Shown piece after piece: positions 34,854 to 44,262 of a DNA stretch of 64,000 nucleotides. A program made the translations under genes and the position numbers. The first letter of the stretch is position 1, and each line of letters opens with the position of its first letter. Below the pieces are notes generated by a model. The model ran no database searches, was not told the DNA's origin, and saw only the letters and a list, made by a program, of their open reading frames with translations. The stretch is from Arthrobacter antibioticus (lineage in GTDB: Bacteria; Actinomycetota; Actinomycetes; Actinomycetales; Micrococcaceae), in NCBI RefSeq assembly GCF_030063205.1, contig NZ_JASISQ010000001.1, positions 485,152-549,151 on the forward strand, written 5' to 3'.

Positions 34854-36015
34854 AGCGCGCCTGCCGTTGGGCACCTGGGGTCAGATCACCCGCATGCAGC
34901 TCAAACCCAAGATTTGGCGTGCCCGCGCCAAGTTCCGTTCCTTCGACGGCGTCGTCCGCAGGTACGAAGCCTGGGGAGCCTCTGGGCCAAAGGCTGAAGC
35001 GGCTCTGATTCACAAGCTCACGCTGCTTGTCCCCGTGAACGAGGATGAGATCCGTCCGGAGATGCAGCTGCGCGAGCTGTCACGGATTTGGTGGGCTGAA
35101 TTTGAAGACCTTGGCAGGGCCGCCAACACCAGTAAACGGTACCGGGAGCTCCTTGACACTCACATCCTGCCGGGGACAGGTGAGCTCACCATTAGGGAAG
35201 CCAACGTCAATTCCTTGGACAGGTTCCTCAAGACCATCCGAACCAATAGCGGACCCACGACCGCAAAGATGTGCAAGTCCATCCTTTCCGGAATGCTCAG
35301 CCTGGCGACGCGGCACGGCGCCATCAGTACCAATCCACTAAGGGACGTTGCAAAAATCCCCATTGTCACCAAGGAAGTCCGAGCACTGACGCTCGACGAA
35401 GTTATCGCCCTGCGCAGGGGCGTGTATGCGTGGCAGCAACCCACTGGGCGCCCCAACGGACTGCACGAGAAGGACATCCTGGACGTCGTCGACATCATGC
35501 TGGCCACCGGTGCCCGCATCGGCGAGGCAATGGCCATCCGGTGGACCGATGTAGATCTCGAGGCCGAAAAGCCAACTGTGACGATCAATGGGACGGTCAT
35601 CAAAGTCAAGGGCTTGAGTGGTCTGCAAATTCAGGACCACCCAAAGAGTTCTAACTCGCGGCAGAGATACTTTCTACCTTCTTTTGCGGTTGACATGCTC
35701 CGCCGGCGCCAGGCCGATACTGCACGGACGAATGACCTTGGCCTTGTCTTTGCTTCCAGCGTGGGGACGATTCGTGACCCGAATGGCTTCCGGAAGCAAT
35801 GGCGCGAGGTCCGAGAGGCCCTCGGCTACGACTGGGTCACGCCGCACACGTTCCGCAAGTCCGTTGGTACGATCCTCGCCAACACCCAGGGCATCGCCGC
35901 CGCGACGGCTCAGCTCGGCCACTCAAGCGAAAAGATCACCAGCAAGCACTACGTTCAGAAAACGCATGAGGCGCCAGACAACAGCGAGGTACTTCAGGCG
36001 TTCGGTGACAGGTGA
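34816..36015 (+). CDS. int: Tyrosine recombinase / site-specific integrase
   Basis: This integrase moves the island in and out of tRNA-Arg. An N-terminal arm-type DNA-binding region (about 25-70) and SAM-like core-binding domain (about 85-185) precede the catalytic domain. The catalytic residues are visible: Arg234 in GARIGEA, His344 and Arg347 in HTFRK, His369 in LGHSS and Tyr379 in KHYVQ. The ATG has GGAG eight bases upstream, inside xis. Length 399 is normal. It lies deep inside the island (6.3 kb from attR), not next to an end, implying added cargo downstream. Confidence 0.93.
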   Translation: MSGSQRRKITLPRARLPLGTWGQITRMQLKPKIWRARAKFRSFDGVVRRYEAWGASGPKAEAALIHKLTLLVPVNEDEIRPEMQLRELSRIWWAEFEDLGRAANTSKRYRELLDTHILPGTGELTIREANVNSLDRFLKTIRTNSGPTTAKMCKSILSGMLSLATRHGAISTNPLRDVAKIPIVTKEVRALTLDEVIALRRGVYAWQQPTGRPNGLHEKDILDVVDIMLATGARIGEAMAIRWTDVDLEAEKPTVTINGTVIKVKGLSGLQIQDHPKSSNSRQRYFLPSFAVDMLRRRQADTARTNDLGLVFASSVGTIRDPNGFRKQWREVREALGYDWVTPHTFRKSVGTILANTQGIAAATAQLGHSSEKITSKHYVQKTHEAPDNSEVLQAFGDR

Positions 36016-36033
36016 GGTGAAGTCCGACAATGC

Positions 36034-36114
36034 GGCTCTTCGTAATTAGGCATGGTTGGCGGCCACCGCCCGTACCGGACCAAACCCGCCAACCATGCCT
36101 AATTACGAAGAGCC
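36034..36114. repeat. 29-bp perfect inverted repeat between int and the STAND gene
   Basis: The arms 36034-36062 and 36086-36114 are perfect reverse complements over 29 bp, separated by a 23-base loop. It begins 18 bases after the int stop and lies 155 bases from the end of the convergent STAND gene. It may be a bidirectional terminator or a recombinase-related site. Confidence 0.93.
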
Positions 36115-36268
36115 CATAAAATGGCCACTAGGCTTTAAATGGGAGCAACTATGTTCAAAGCATGGCAAAAAAGATCATTCGTCCTCAACGAATCAGGACC
36201 GTTCTTCCCCATGTTCATCAACATGGGTGACCTCGGTGAAGAGGTCTGAGGGACACTCCGCTGTCGGC

Positions 36269-39200
36269 TTAGGTGATGACGGTAGGCCGTGTCATCCGAA
36301 AGAGGATGGGAATCACATTGCGGCCAGTGTCGATACGTATTTGTTGCGCCTGCGCTTCGAGGTTTGTGGCGACATCACTCAAGTTGAGGCGCCTGGCCGA
36401 TGCACGGCGATGGTCCGAGGTGTCACTCCACTGCTCAAGACTGGCGCAAAAGACGATGTAAATCCCGGCAACACTGTCGACTTCGGGCAAATACCTCGAG
36501 GCTAGTTGAGTTTCCTGTGACGACATAAGACCCGCGTTCCACGACCCTTTTACTTCGATGACCACTTTCGTCTCGTTGGGTGGGCCTGAAGTCCCTACGT
36601 TGTTGAAGCTGCGTGATTGAACATACAGATCGGTGCGTTCTCCTGCCCCTTGGTGATTTGTGGGTTTGATCATCACTTCACGATTCACGATAACCGCTCT
36701 GTTTCTGAAGTGCAGATCCAGGGCAAAGGCCAGATAGGCACACATGGCGGCCTCTGATTTCGGTTGCCACAGCTCACCGACACCCTCGCCCGTGTAGTTC
36801 TTGGGGATCATGTTCCAAAGGAGGTCAGCGAGAATTGACTGGTTGGATTCCAGTTCCGCAATCACTTGGTGGACGACTGATGCCAGTTCTGCGTCCGTGC
36901 GTGCAAACCTGCGGTTTGAGTAGGCGAGCAGGCTATTGACCTCGCCCGGCGTCGGTTGTTGCCATTCCGATTCGGACAATCTGTCGCGAATCTCCAAAAG
37001 TACTGCACGTAAGTTTAGGTCTTCCGGGTTATGCAAGTGGAGATCTTTCAATTGGGCAAGTGCTTCGGCTGTGCCCACTGCGGCTATTTGAGCTGGTAGG
37101 GAGTCTCTCCAGCGGCCAGCCTCCTCTTCAGGGCCTACAGTATGAACGCCCGAGGGAGATGGAACCCGAGGAAAGAGATCGTCGAGCCAGTCGTATTGTT
37201 CTCTCAAAGTTGTCGGTGAAAATGCAGTGAGCGGAGGTAGAAACTGCCTCGGTCTCGCGGCAGCCAAAGCCATGTCGCGAGAGAGTATTTCATCGCTTTT
37301 TGCCGTCTGCTGGATGACCTGCCACGAGGCGTCCGTGCCGTAAGCCATCAATAGACTGGCCGCCTCGATCGTCCACGATCTGCTGACTTTGTTGTTTGAT
37401 CTGATGATCCCTTCAAGAAGCGCGAGCCCCCTCGCGGGATCGGAGTCAACGATCTTCTTGACGATCGCATGCCAGGTCATGAGCTTCATAGATAATTCGT
37501 GATCCGGATAACTGGCATCAGCCTGGCCCCCGGCAGCTGCCTTGGACTTCGTCAAACCACCGGCTTCACGAATGTGTTCTTCCAAAGAGCACCATAGCTC
37601 CAGAATCTGAGGGTGCCAGGCCGTATCAATGAGCTCGATCTCATCGGAATAAGACCGCCACTGGGTTTCAGTACCAATGCACCGTCTGAGAACAGACATA
37701 AAATGCTCTGGCGCATTCGTAAGGCCAAGTTTGAGAAGTGCCTGCCGGCGTTTTCGGGAACTTTCGTCACTGCTGGTAGCCCAAAAGGTGATGATCGAGC
37801 CGCACCATTTCGCCCAAGCTATGTCTTCCATTTTGTCTTCACTGCCGGACTGGATTAGGAGGACCAGTGCGACGTAGCCGGCAGTCGCGTATATGTTGTC
37901 TACATGCGTTTCCAGCGAATCGTCCGAATGGTCATGGGAAGACTCCAAGTAGGACCTGCTTGCCTCGACCCACAAGCCAGTGTCGGCGCTGGCTATCTTT
38001 CCCCACCCAGGAAAGGATGTAATGTCATCGGTGCGGTCGAAGCTGTAGCGGCCAGTATCTAGATCGACCATCATGGCGTTGATGAGGTTCGCATATACCA
38101 ATGCGTCTGAACCAGGTCGTGCAGCAAGTAGGTCGTCACTCGAGGCAGTCCACTTCTCGACAAAACCGACTCGGCCAGGCCACTGCCGTTGTCCTAGTCT
38201 CTTGGCGTATTCGTGTCTCTCTCGAAGCTCCTTAGCCTCCGTTGAATCTATCTCAATAGCTTCGAAGAACTTACAAGCCGTCTTGGCGTAGCGTCTTCCA
38301 TTGTGGTGCCACAATAGTTCACCCACTCCAGGGTCGTCCATATTCGTGATGGCAAAGACGAAGGCATCAATGACGTCAGCTAGTTCGGATTCGATGTCTG
38401 ATAGTCCGGCCCCGACGCCGAGAAGCCACTCGAGATCAGGGGGACTCAGGAGGTTGGAGTCCCCGGCGGGTCCGTCGGAAGCGACCATGGTCCTCGATTT
38501 GCCTCGATTTGATTGCAATCGTATATTCGAGATCATATGAGCCAAATACCACAGGGTTCCCTCACTTCCACCGCCGATGGCTGCTGCTCTGGCCAAAGAT
38601 ACGACCAATCGTCGTCGTGTCCCTTCAGGGAGAACTTCCTTCCAAAGCTCAACTGGTTCGTCGTCGCCTAGGGAATCAAGGATGATTTTGGCGATGATGT
38701 CCATCGCCTCTTGACCAAGGCGAAGTTCCAGTGCTCGGTTGACAATCTGTGCTCGGATTGTGCGCGAAGGGGTGGCTTCGTGCTGGTCGGCTTCGCTGCC
38801 CGCAGACTCCGCGGACTCAGAATCCGTGGCCGCGGCACCCGCAAGCCAATTAAGCAGTTCGTCTACGTGTTCTGACGGAATCCTGTCCGAGAGTCCGAGG
38901 ACGAAAGTCGTCAGAACGCCAAACATCTCCGGGTTAGCGGGTCTCGACAGGTGCAAGCTGAGCTGCGTTGCATCAAGTTCCGTTGGATACATAAGCGTCA
39001 ATAACTGCCCCCTAAGTTCGTCGAAACGATCAACAGCCAGAATCCTCTCCCGTGTCACCAACGACCCAAGTACCTTTCGCGCAGTGGACTTGGTCTCCTT
39101 CACCGAAATATCCCAGGCAACCCTGGCAGCGTGTGCCCGAATGTGAGCAGGTGCCGCTTCATTGTCCAAAGTTGCTAGTAGTGCGGGCAGGAAAATTGGG

Positions 39201-40801
39201 TCTGGAAGTTGTTCCATCAATCGCAAAACGAGACGGAGCCCAGCTGCAGCGTCCCACGAGGAATCGTCGGACTTTGTGAAGTGGAGGTAGGCATCGTTGA
39301 CTACGGCGCTTACCCCGTCAAAGCGTAGGAAGTTGAAGTTTCTTTGCCAGCGGAGATTGCTGAGTTCATAGTCCCCTGCGTTCTTCAACAGCACTCTGAT
39401 GACCATCGTTCGAACTTGGTCTGACGAAATTAGTCGAGCGTGTTCAATGATCGTGAGGGGATCAGCATCTAGAATCCAACCGTTGCGATCCGGATCCATA
39501 GCCACGAGCCACGATGCAAACTCCCGATGTGGAGCGGCAATTCTAGAATCCTTCGGAAGATGCGCGGGCACCAGTATCTGTCGGATCTGGTCGGCAGAGG
39601 ATCCAGAGTCGACGAATCTTTTGGCGGCCAGGAATGCCACGATGGAGCCGTGTCTGAATGTGAAGCCGCTGGTCTGGCTCCCAATGAATAGCGGGCTCCT
39701 CAAGACTTGTATGACTATGTCATTCGATACCAGCAACCTTGTGTCGCCGATGCTAAGCCGGCTGCCGACAATTGATTCAGCTGACCATCGATGGTCATCT
39801 TCAACCGGAACTCCAGACTCGTGCATAGTAAGTCGACTTGAGATCAGTGAAATGGCGGCCAGCTGTTCGGCAACAAGAAGTAACTCCTCTGTAGAGAAGC
39901 TTGGACTACGCCGTCCTGAAGATTCAGCGTCATAGCCCTTCAGGAGTACCGCAGCCGCTCGGTGGAAAACCTGAAGGAGATCGCCAGGGAGCGTTTCATC
40001 CGATTCAAATACTCGGGCAAGCATGACCAAGGTCAGTGGATATGCACCGAGGGCACCAAGTCCGCGATCAGCAATCTGCTGGATGAAGGCTGAAGCCCGG
40101 CTCAAACTGCAAGACAAGGAGAACTCAGCCATGCTGGTGGCTTGTTCTACGGTTAGAGGTAAAAGGTCGACTGTCTTGGTAGCGACGCCGGCTCGAACAA
40201 AGGCATCCTTAGCACCTGCCGGGAAGTCGGCGGTTCGACAAACAACTAGGACCAATACTCCTTGAAGGTTTTTAGGTCCCAGCAACCTTGCGATCCAGTC
40301 CAGCAGGCGGGATGATTTTCCCGATTCATCAACCTGGTCTATGACAACAACAAGGTTTGTTTCAGCCCTTTCCTCTTTGCAGGCCACATTGCCCGACCGT
40401 GCGCCCGGTTCGGATCGTGGCGACAACTCGGCCAGGTAGCCACCCAATTCATCCCTCGTTGCCTGAAGACTTGCATCAATGTCCTGTGCATGCAGCTCAA
40501 CTATCGGGCAGCCGGAAATGGAAGCAAGGGATTGTGCCACTTGATGGGACGCCACGCTCTTTCCGATACCCGGTTCGCCCAGTAGAAAAACGACTGAGTG
40601 TTTGGAGACAACTTCCGATAGGAAGGTTGGATCCCGGTCAAAATTGCAACAATCGTCGGCTCGGGAAGCGTCAAGAAATCCGGAATCCAACGAGTAGGAG
40701 GGTGCAACAGTATTGACCTCCGGCAAGTTGGGCATTGGTAGCTCGCTTCGGTCAACGACCATTCGGGGGATGGCAACGAATCGATTGGCGCGCATATTCA
40801 T
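36269..40801 (-). CDS. STAND (NACHT-like) NTPase with C-terminal PD-(D/E)XK-type nuclease
   Basis: This 1510-residue protein is probably an anti-phage sensor-effector. After about 45 residues the NTPase has Walker A GEPGIGKS (75-82), Walker B LVVVIDQVDES (about 150-160) and a NACHT-like FRHGSIVAFLAAKRF (about 382-396). A long helical repeat-rich region spans about 400-1330. The C-terminal about 150 residues carry a nuclease motif: Asp1391 in ERTDLYV, Glu1416 and Lys1418 in VVIEVKGSWN, then a Q..YL helix. The start is ATG 40801, with GGAG nine bases upstream. In Avs proteins the effector is N-terminal, so this order differs. No partner gene overlaps it. Confidence 0.82.
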   Translation of the reverse strand: MNMRANRFVAIPRMVVDRSELPMPNLPEVNTVAPSYSLDSGFLDASRADDCCNFDRDPTFLSEVVSKHSVVFLLGEPGIGKSVASHQVAQSLASISGCPIVELHAQDIDASLQATRDELGGYLAELSPRSEPGARSGNVACKEERAETNLVVVIDQVDESGKSSRLLDWIARLLGPKNLQGVLVLVVCRTADFPAGAKDAFVRAGVATKTVDLLPLTVEQATSMAEFSLSCSLSRASAFIQQIADRGLGALGAYPLTLVMLARVFESDETLPGDLLQVFHRAAAVLLKGYDAESSGRRSPSFSTEELLLVAEQLAAISLISSRLTMHESGVPVEDDHRWSAESIVGSRLSIGDTRLLVSNDIVIQVLRSPLFIGSQTSGFTFRHGSIVAFLAAKRFVDSGSSADQIRQILVPAHLPKDSRIAAPHREFASWLVAMDPDRNGWILDADPLTIIEHARLISSDQVRTMVIRVLLKNAGDYELSNLRWQRNFNFLRFDGVSAVVNDAYLHFTKSDDSSWDAAAGLRLVLRLMEQLPDPIFLPALLATLDNEAAPAHIRAHAARVAWDISVKETKSTARKVLGSLVTRERILAVDRFDELRGQLLTLMYPTELDATQLSLHLSRPANPEMFGVLTTFVLGLSDRIPSEHVDELLNWLAGAAATDSESAESAGSEADQHEATPSRTIRAQIVNRALELRLGQEAMDIIAKIILDSLGDDEPVELWKEVLPEGTRRRLVVSLARAAAIGGGSEGTLWYLAHMISNIRLQSNRGKSRTMVASDGPAGDSNLLSPPDLEWLLGVGAGLSDIESELADVIDAFVFAITNMDDPGVGELLWHHNGRRYAKTACKFFEAIEIDSTEAKELRERHEYAKRLGQRQWPGRVGFVEKWTASSDDLLAARPGSDALVYANLINAMMVDLDTGRYSFDRTDDITSFPGWGKIASADTGLWVEASRSYLESSHDHSDDSLETHVDNIYATAGYVALVLLIQSGSEDKMEDIAWAKWCGSIITFWATSSDESSRKRRQALLKLGLTNAPEHFMSVLRRCIGTETQWRSYSDEIELIDTAWHPQILELWCSLEEHIREAGGLTKSKAAAGGQADASYPDHELSMKLMTWHAIVKKIVDSDPARGLALLEGIIRSNNKVSRSWTIEAASLLMAYGTDASWQVIQQTAKSDEILSRDMALAAARPRQFLPPLTAFSPTTLREQYDWLDDLFPRVPSPSGVHTVGPEEEAGRWRDSLPAQIAAVGTAEALAQLKDLHLHNPEDLNLRAVLLEIRDRLSESEWQQPTPGEVNSLLAYSNRRFARTDAELASVVHQVIAELESNQSILADLLWNMIPKNYTGEGVGELWQPKSEAAMCAYLAFALDLHFRNRAVIVNREVMIKPTNHQGAGERTDLYVQSRSFNNVGTSGPPNETKVVIEVKGSWNAGLMSSQETQLASRYLPEVDSVAGIYIVFCASLEQWSDTSDHRRASARRLNLSDVATNLEAQAQQIRIDTGRNVIPILFRMTRPTVIT

Positions 40802-41070
40802 CGGGGACTTCTCCAAAATTAGTCAGGTATTCAAGGCATTGGAAACGCCCAACAACAAAAGTGGGCGAATTTCGGGCCGTCAATTGCGACATGGACAGAC
40901 GACCATCGACCATGGACGGCCGAGGCAACAGGTACGGTTTTTCAATTGCAAGTTGATCCTCCTGAATACCAACTTGGTGAGTTCGACGAACGCCGGCATC
41001 CACAGTGCCGACGCGCCTGCTCTAGGAAGAACGCGCATCTTGTCGTTCGCACCTCATACACACTCGTGCA

Positions 41071-41559
41071 CTAGGCAACGCCGAGCCCGCGGAATTCGTC
41101 GTATGCAGCCCGAAAAGTTGCGGTCACATCGCGTCCATTCGCACGCGCCCGACCCATTGGGAGCCGCGGACCCTGCGCGTGCGGGCTGACGAGGGAACGT
41201 AGCTCTGCCACGTCGTACTCGTGCGCCCAGTCGAGATCATTCGATTCGCGGTCAAACCGAATACAGAGCGCAAGGTCGAAATCGAGGCTGTGGAACTGGA
41301 ACATGCGGTTGTCTCCCCTCGGCAACGTTCGGGTTTTAACTTGAACGAGACGCCCATTCGTATCTGTCAGGTCATACGCCTTCGTGCCGGGCGGAGGCAA
41401 CTGGCCGCCGTAGACCGCTAGCGCCAAACCCTCACCAATCTCGCCCTGGATAGCACCTGAGGTCCGTACGACCCCGCGCCTGACAAATTCTCGCTTCATG
41501 CGGGCATGTAGATCAAAAAGCTCCGAGAGTGCCAGCGTTTCAAGCTTCAAATCAGTCAT
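41071..41559 (-). CDS. DUF6998-like protein, possible nuclease
   Basis: This 162-residue protein resembles the DUF6998 family. RRGVVRTSGAIQGEIGEGLALAVYGG, then AYDLTDTNGRLVQVKTRTL (about 62-80) and FHSLDFDLALCIRFDR give an E...D...QxK arrangement like that of PD-(D/E)XK enzymes. The core residues (Glu, Asp and Lys) are visible, so it may be a small nuclease. It is upstream of, and on the same strand as, the STAND gene, with a gap of about 270 bp. It is the last gene before attR. The link to defence is inference from context. Confidence 0.65.
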   Translation of the reverse strand: MTDLKLETLALSELFDLHARMKREFVRRGVVRTSGAIQGEIGEGLALAVYGGQLPPPGTKAYDLTDTNGRLVQVKTRTLPRGDNRMFQFHSLDFDLALCIRFDRESNDLDWAHEYDVAELRSLVSPHAQGPRLPMGRARANGRDVTATFRAAYDEFRGLGVA

Positions 41560-42280
41560 GGTCTCACCTTACTGTCCACGGTCAACGGTCGTGGAGCGCC
41601 CATCCGACATAGCCAACACGGCACCGCCCGTCTATTTCATACTTTGGCAACGCCCTAATAAGACTAGCGAACCGCTTGAGAGCTTCCGAGGCCGTCCGAT
41701 AAAAAACGGTTGCGGAGGAGCACTTTCGGAGGCTACTGTCAAGCTACAGAAGCCGATGCCATCATTCGAACATTTGCACTGAAATTTGACACCGTGGCGC
41801 AGTTGCCATCGGCTAGAAGTTAAACAGGCTCTTCCGAATCAAGAGTGCAGTTTCGGTCTGAACCCTCCGGATTCCAGCGACATAGGGACGTCGTCGGTGA
41901 GATATCTGACTATTTGAGGCTTTGAGGGCTTTCTTTTCGAAAACCGCACAATCAACCGGCTCCCAATGCCGCCTCGACCGCCGGCCTCTCGATCTCGGCG
42001 ACACCGAATATCACTCGGGCAGCAGGCGTAAAATAGTCAATATGGACAGCAACCTCCAGGCGATTAGGAACCGCACCCGTGGCCCACTCCGCCGAGAAGT
42101 TGAACCCGAATACGGACAGCGCCACCGGCCCACGAAGAAGAGCTCCCCCTTTACTCCCCCTTTTCAAACAGAAACAACCACCGTCCACGGCATGTCATCA
42201 TCTTTGAAATCGTCCAAAAGTCCCTAAAACTCAATGTTTTTGAGGGCCAACGACACACCGCGATACCTAGGTGGTGAGAT
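41560..42280. other. Island right end, C-rich repeats, no gene
   Basis: No gene is supported; frames such as 41922-42227 have no recognisable similarity. CTCCCCCTTTACTCCCCC-type repeats (42143-42164) match those at the left end and may be integrase arm sites. Confidence 0.5.
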
Positions 42281-42321
42281 TCTCTTGGTCGTGGGTTCAA
42301 TTCCCGCCCGGGGCACCAAAA
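42281..42321 (+). repeat. attR of genomic island (41-bp direct repeat)
   Basis: This is a perfect copy of the attL repeat, containing the tRNA-Arg 3' half but not the 5' half. It marks the right boundary of the island. Confidence 0.94.
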
Positions 42322-42365
42322 AACGCCTCTGACCTGCGGTTATGTTCCGCAGGTCAGAGGCGTTT
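42321..42365 (+). terminator. tRNA-type terminator beyond attR
   Basis: A perfect 19-bp stem (42321-42339 with 42347-42365, 7-base loop) closely matches the hairpin at 22792-22828. It was probably the original terminator of tRNA-Arg, or that of another island end. Confidence 0.85.
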
Positions 42366-42712
42366 CGGGCCAACTCCCCTCTTACTCCCCCAATTCGTCC
42401 AGATTTTCTTCAAATTCCATTCCCTGTTGTCAAAATGACCAGCTCCCCTTTTTCGCTCCAAGACAGGCATTTGCGGCGTCATGCCAGACGATTGCCGGGC
42501 CGCTCAAGCGGTCGATAGTACGTATTCGGCTCCGCTGCCGCTGGCCGTCGACGAGACGTGTCGTTGCCCTGAACCTCTGAGACTCTAGGGTGTTGCAGTT
42601 AGGGCACGTTCACCGGGCATTAAGACGGGCGGGGTAAACGCGAATCTGACGTCCATGGAAACACGTAGTTTGGAGAGAATTCCGAACTTGCCTGCAGACG
42701 CTCCGGTGGTGG
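42366..42712. other. Sequence resembling the island's left end, no gene
   Basis: The first about 60 bases match 22848-22890 imperfectly (CCAACTCCCC, ACTCCCCCAATTC, ATTTTCTTCA). The rest holds no gene I can support. Confidence 0.5.
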
Positions 42713-42715
42713 ACC

Positions 42716-43966
42716 GGCGAATTCAGGCGGTCGTCGCACCAGCGGGGTTCTTAGGTTCCGATAGTAGCTGTTCCATGGCGTGTGCGGGGGTGATTCCTCC
42801 GAGGACTTTGCGGGGTCGTGCGTTGAGCTCGGTGGCGACTTCCAGCAGCCGCTTCGGTGAATGCACAGACAAATCCGTGCCTTTGGGGAAGTACTGGCGC
42901 AGGAGCCCATTGGTATTCTCGTTGGTTCCGCGCTGCCAAGGCGAGTGAGGGTCGCAGAAGTAGATGTCTATTTTCGTTGCCAGGGTGATTTTCTTGTGCT
43001 GGGCCAGCTCGGTTCCCTGGTCCCAGGTCAGCGACTTGCGCAAGTGCTCCGGCAAGGCGTTGAAAGCCTTCACCAGCCCATCTCGGACAGCGATGGCACC
43101 GTGGTCGTTGGGCAGATGGACCAATATCGTGAATCTGCTTTGCCGCTCCACCAACGTGGCCATCGCTGAGCGGCAGTTTGACCCCAGCACTAAATCGCCT
43201 TCCCAATGCCCGGGCACGGCTCGGTCATCGACCTCCGCGGGTCGTTCACTGATCAAAATCATGTCCGAGATCTTGGCAGGCCGCTTTCCGGTGGAGCGTC
43301 TCACTCGCCTGACGGCGCGACCGGTCCGCAGGTGTTGATGCAGGTCAGCACCCAAATACCCGCGTCCCTGCGAATACAGCGCTTGGTAGATCGTTTCAGG
43401 ACACACCCGCATCTCGGCCCGATCTGGGAACGTTGCGCTGAGATGGTCGCTGATCTGCACCGGGCTCCACTTCACGCATAACTTAGCCTGCACCACCTCG
43501 GCCAGTTCCACGTCGTCGAACTTGCTGGACTTAGGGCGACACCCGCGTGAGTCGGCCTTCCTCTGAGCCGCATACGGAGCATATTTCCCGCGACCACGTT
43601 TACTCTTGGCTGAGCCATTGCGACATAGCTCCCTGCTGATCGTCGAAGCAGCACGGTCCGTCTGTATCGCGATTGACCGTGCACTGAAGCCAGCAAGGTG
43701 AAGGTCTGCGATCCTCAGCCGCTCATCCAACGACAGATACCGACCCGATGGCTCAGGTTTCTTCCGCGGGATCCGCCCGCCAGTTGCTTGCCGCCAACGC
43801 CGGCCTGTTCGTCGATTCACTCCTACAGCGTTGCACGCCGCAATCAACGTCGAACCTTGGGCCATCAACACCCAGAACTGGGCTTCCCTTTGAATACGCT
43901 CTTTCTTTGACAGCATGCACAACACCTCACAACAAAGGGGTGGTGCAACGACCGATTGAACTCGCC
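42716..43966. mobile_element. IS30-family insertion sequence with terminal inverted repeats
   Basis: The element is about 1.25 kb. Imperfect 26-bp inverted repeats lie at 42716-42741 and 43941-43966 (GGCGA.TTCA..CGGTCGT.GCACCA type, about four mismatches). ACC occurs directly outside each end (42713-42715 and 43967-43969) and fits a 3-bp target duplication. One transposase gene is intact. Confidence 0.85.
42723..43916 (-). CDS. IS30-family transposase
   Basis: This 397-residue DDE transposase has an N-terminal HTH (ERLRIADLHLAGFSARSIA, then TISRELCRNG), the middle region and an rve-type catalytic core: Asp in WEGDLVLG, Asp in TWDQGTE and Glu in RGTNENTNGLL. It appears full length and intact. 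The start MLSKKERIQRE at 43916 is preferred to the longer frame to 44027, because GAGGTG precedes it and the IS end lies at 43966. The 3' end overlaps the left inverted repeat. Confidence 0.93.
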   Translation of the reverse strand: MLSKKERIQREAQFWVLMAQGSTLIAACNAVGVNRRTGRRWRQATGGRIPRKKPEPSGRYLSLDERLRIADLHLAGFSARSIAIQTDRAASTISRELCRNGSAKSKRGRGKYAPYAAQRKADSRGCRPKSSKFDDVELAEVVQAKLCVKWSPVQISDHLSATFPDRAEMRVCPETIYQALYSQGRGYLGADLHQHLRTGRAVRRVRRSTGKRPAKISDMILISERPAEVDDRAVPGHWEGDLVLGSNCRSAMATLVERQSRFTILVHLPNDHGAIAVRDGLVKAFNALPEHLRKSLTWDQGTELAQHKKITLATKIDIYFCDPHSPWQRGTNENTNGLLRQYFPKGTDLSVHSPKRLLEVATELNARPRKVLGGITPAHAMEQLLSEPKNPAGATTA

Positions 43967-43969
43967 ACC

Positions 43970-44262
43970 GGCTAACGGGACACGGAGAAAAGCCATTCCG
44001 AACAACGCTCTGACAGGACGCCGCCAAAAACCTCGTGGGTCGCTATCCGCGGGTTTGACACGAGATGTGTTGTCCATCTGCGACGCTAACGTCAATGACG
44101 AATCAGGATATTTCGCACACTCACTCAACACCTACGATCGCGGGAACGATTTTTCCACACTGGGTCACCGAGAACAATCACCCAGCGCATCACTAGGAGG
44201 ACTCCGCTGCAACGCTCGCGTGGCCAACGGTATGGGGGATACGCGCATTTGCTACTGTCCTC
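43970..44262. other. Gap beside IS30, no gene seen
   Basis: About 290 bp between the IS and the next gene with no supported coding sequence. It may be the flank of the insertion target. Confidence 0.4.

Larger units (their letters stand above)
22749..42321. mobile_element. tRNA-Arg integrated defence island, 19.5 kb
   Basis: The element is bounded by perfect 41-bp direct repeats and carries an excisionase and a tyrosine integrase, but no visible replication, conjugation or virion genes. Its cargo is type I restriction-modification, a GmrSD-like protein, a HipA-like/HIRAN pair, a STAND-nuclease and a DUF6998-like protein. Codon choice and base composition in hsdS, DUF262, the HipA/HIRAN genes and 33214-33930 look less GC-biased than in hsdM and hsdR, which suggests assembly from different sources (by eye, not computed). 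Confidence 0.88.

Noticed and set aside
36269-40801. Call as a standard Avs (AVAST) protein
   Set aside because: The nuclease motif is at the C-terminus and the sensor TPR pattern was not recognised; STAND is as far as the sequence allows.
22749-42321. Prophage or conjugative element
   Set aside because: No capsid, terminase, portal, relaxase, FtsK-like or replication genes are visible between the att repeats.
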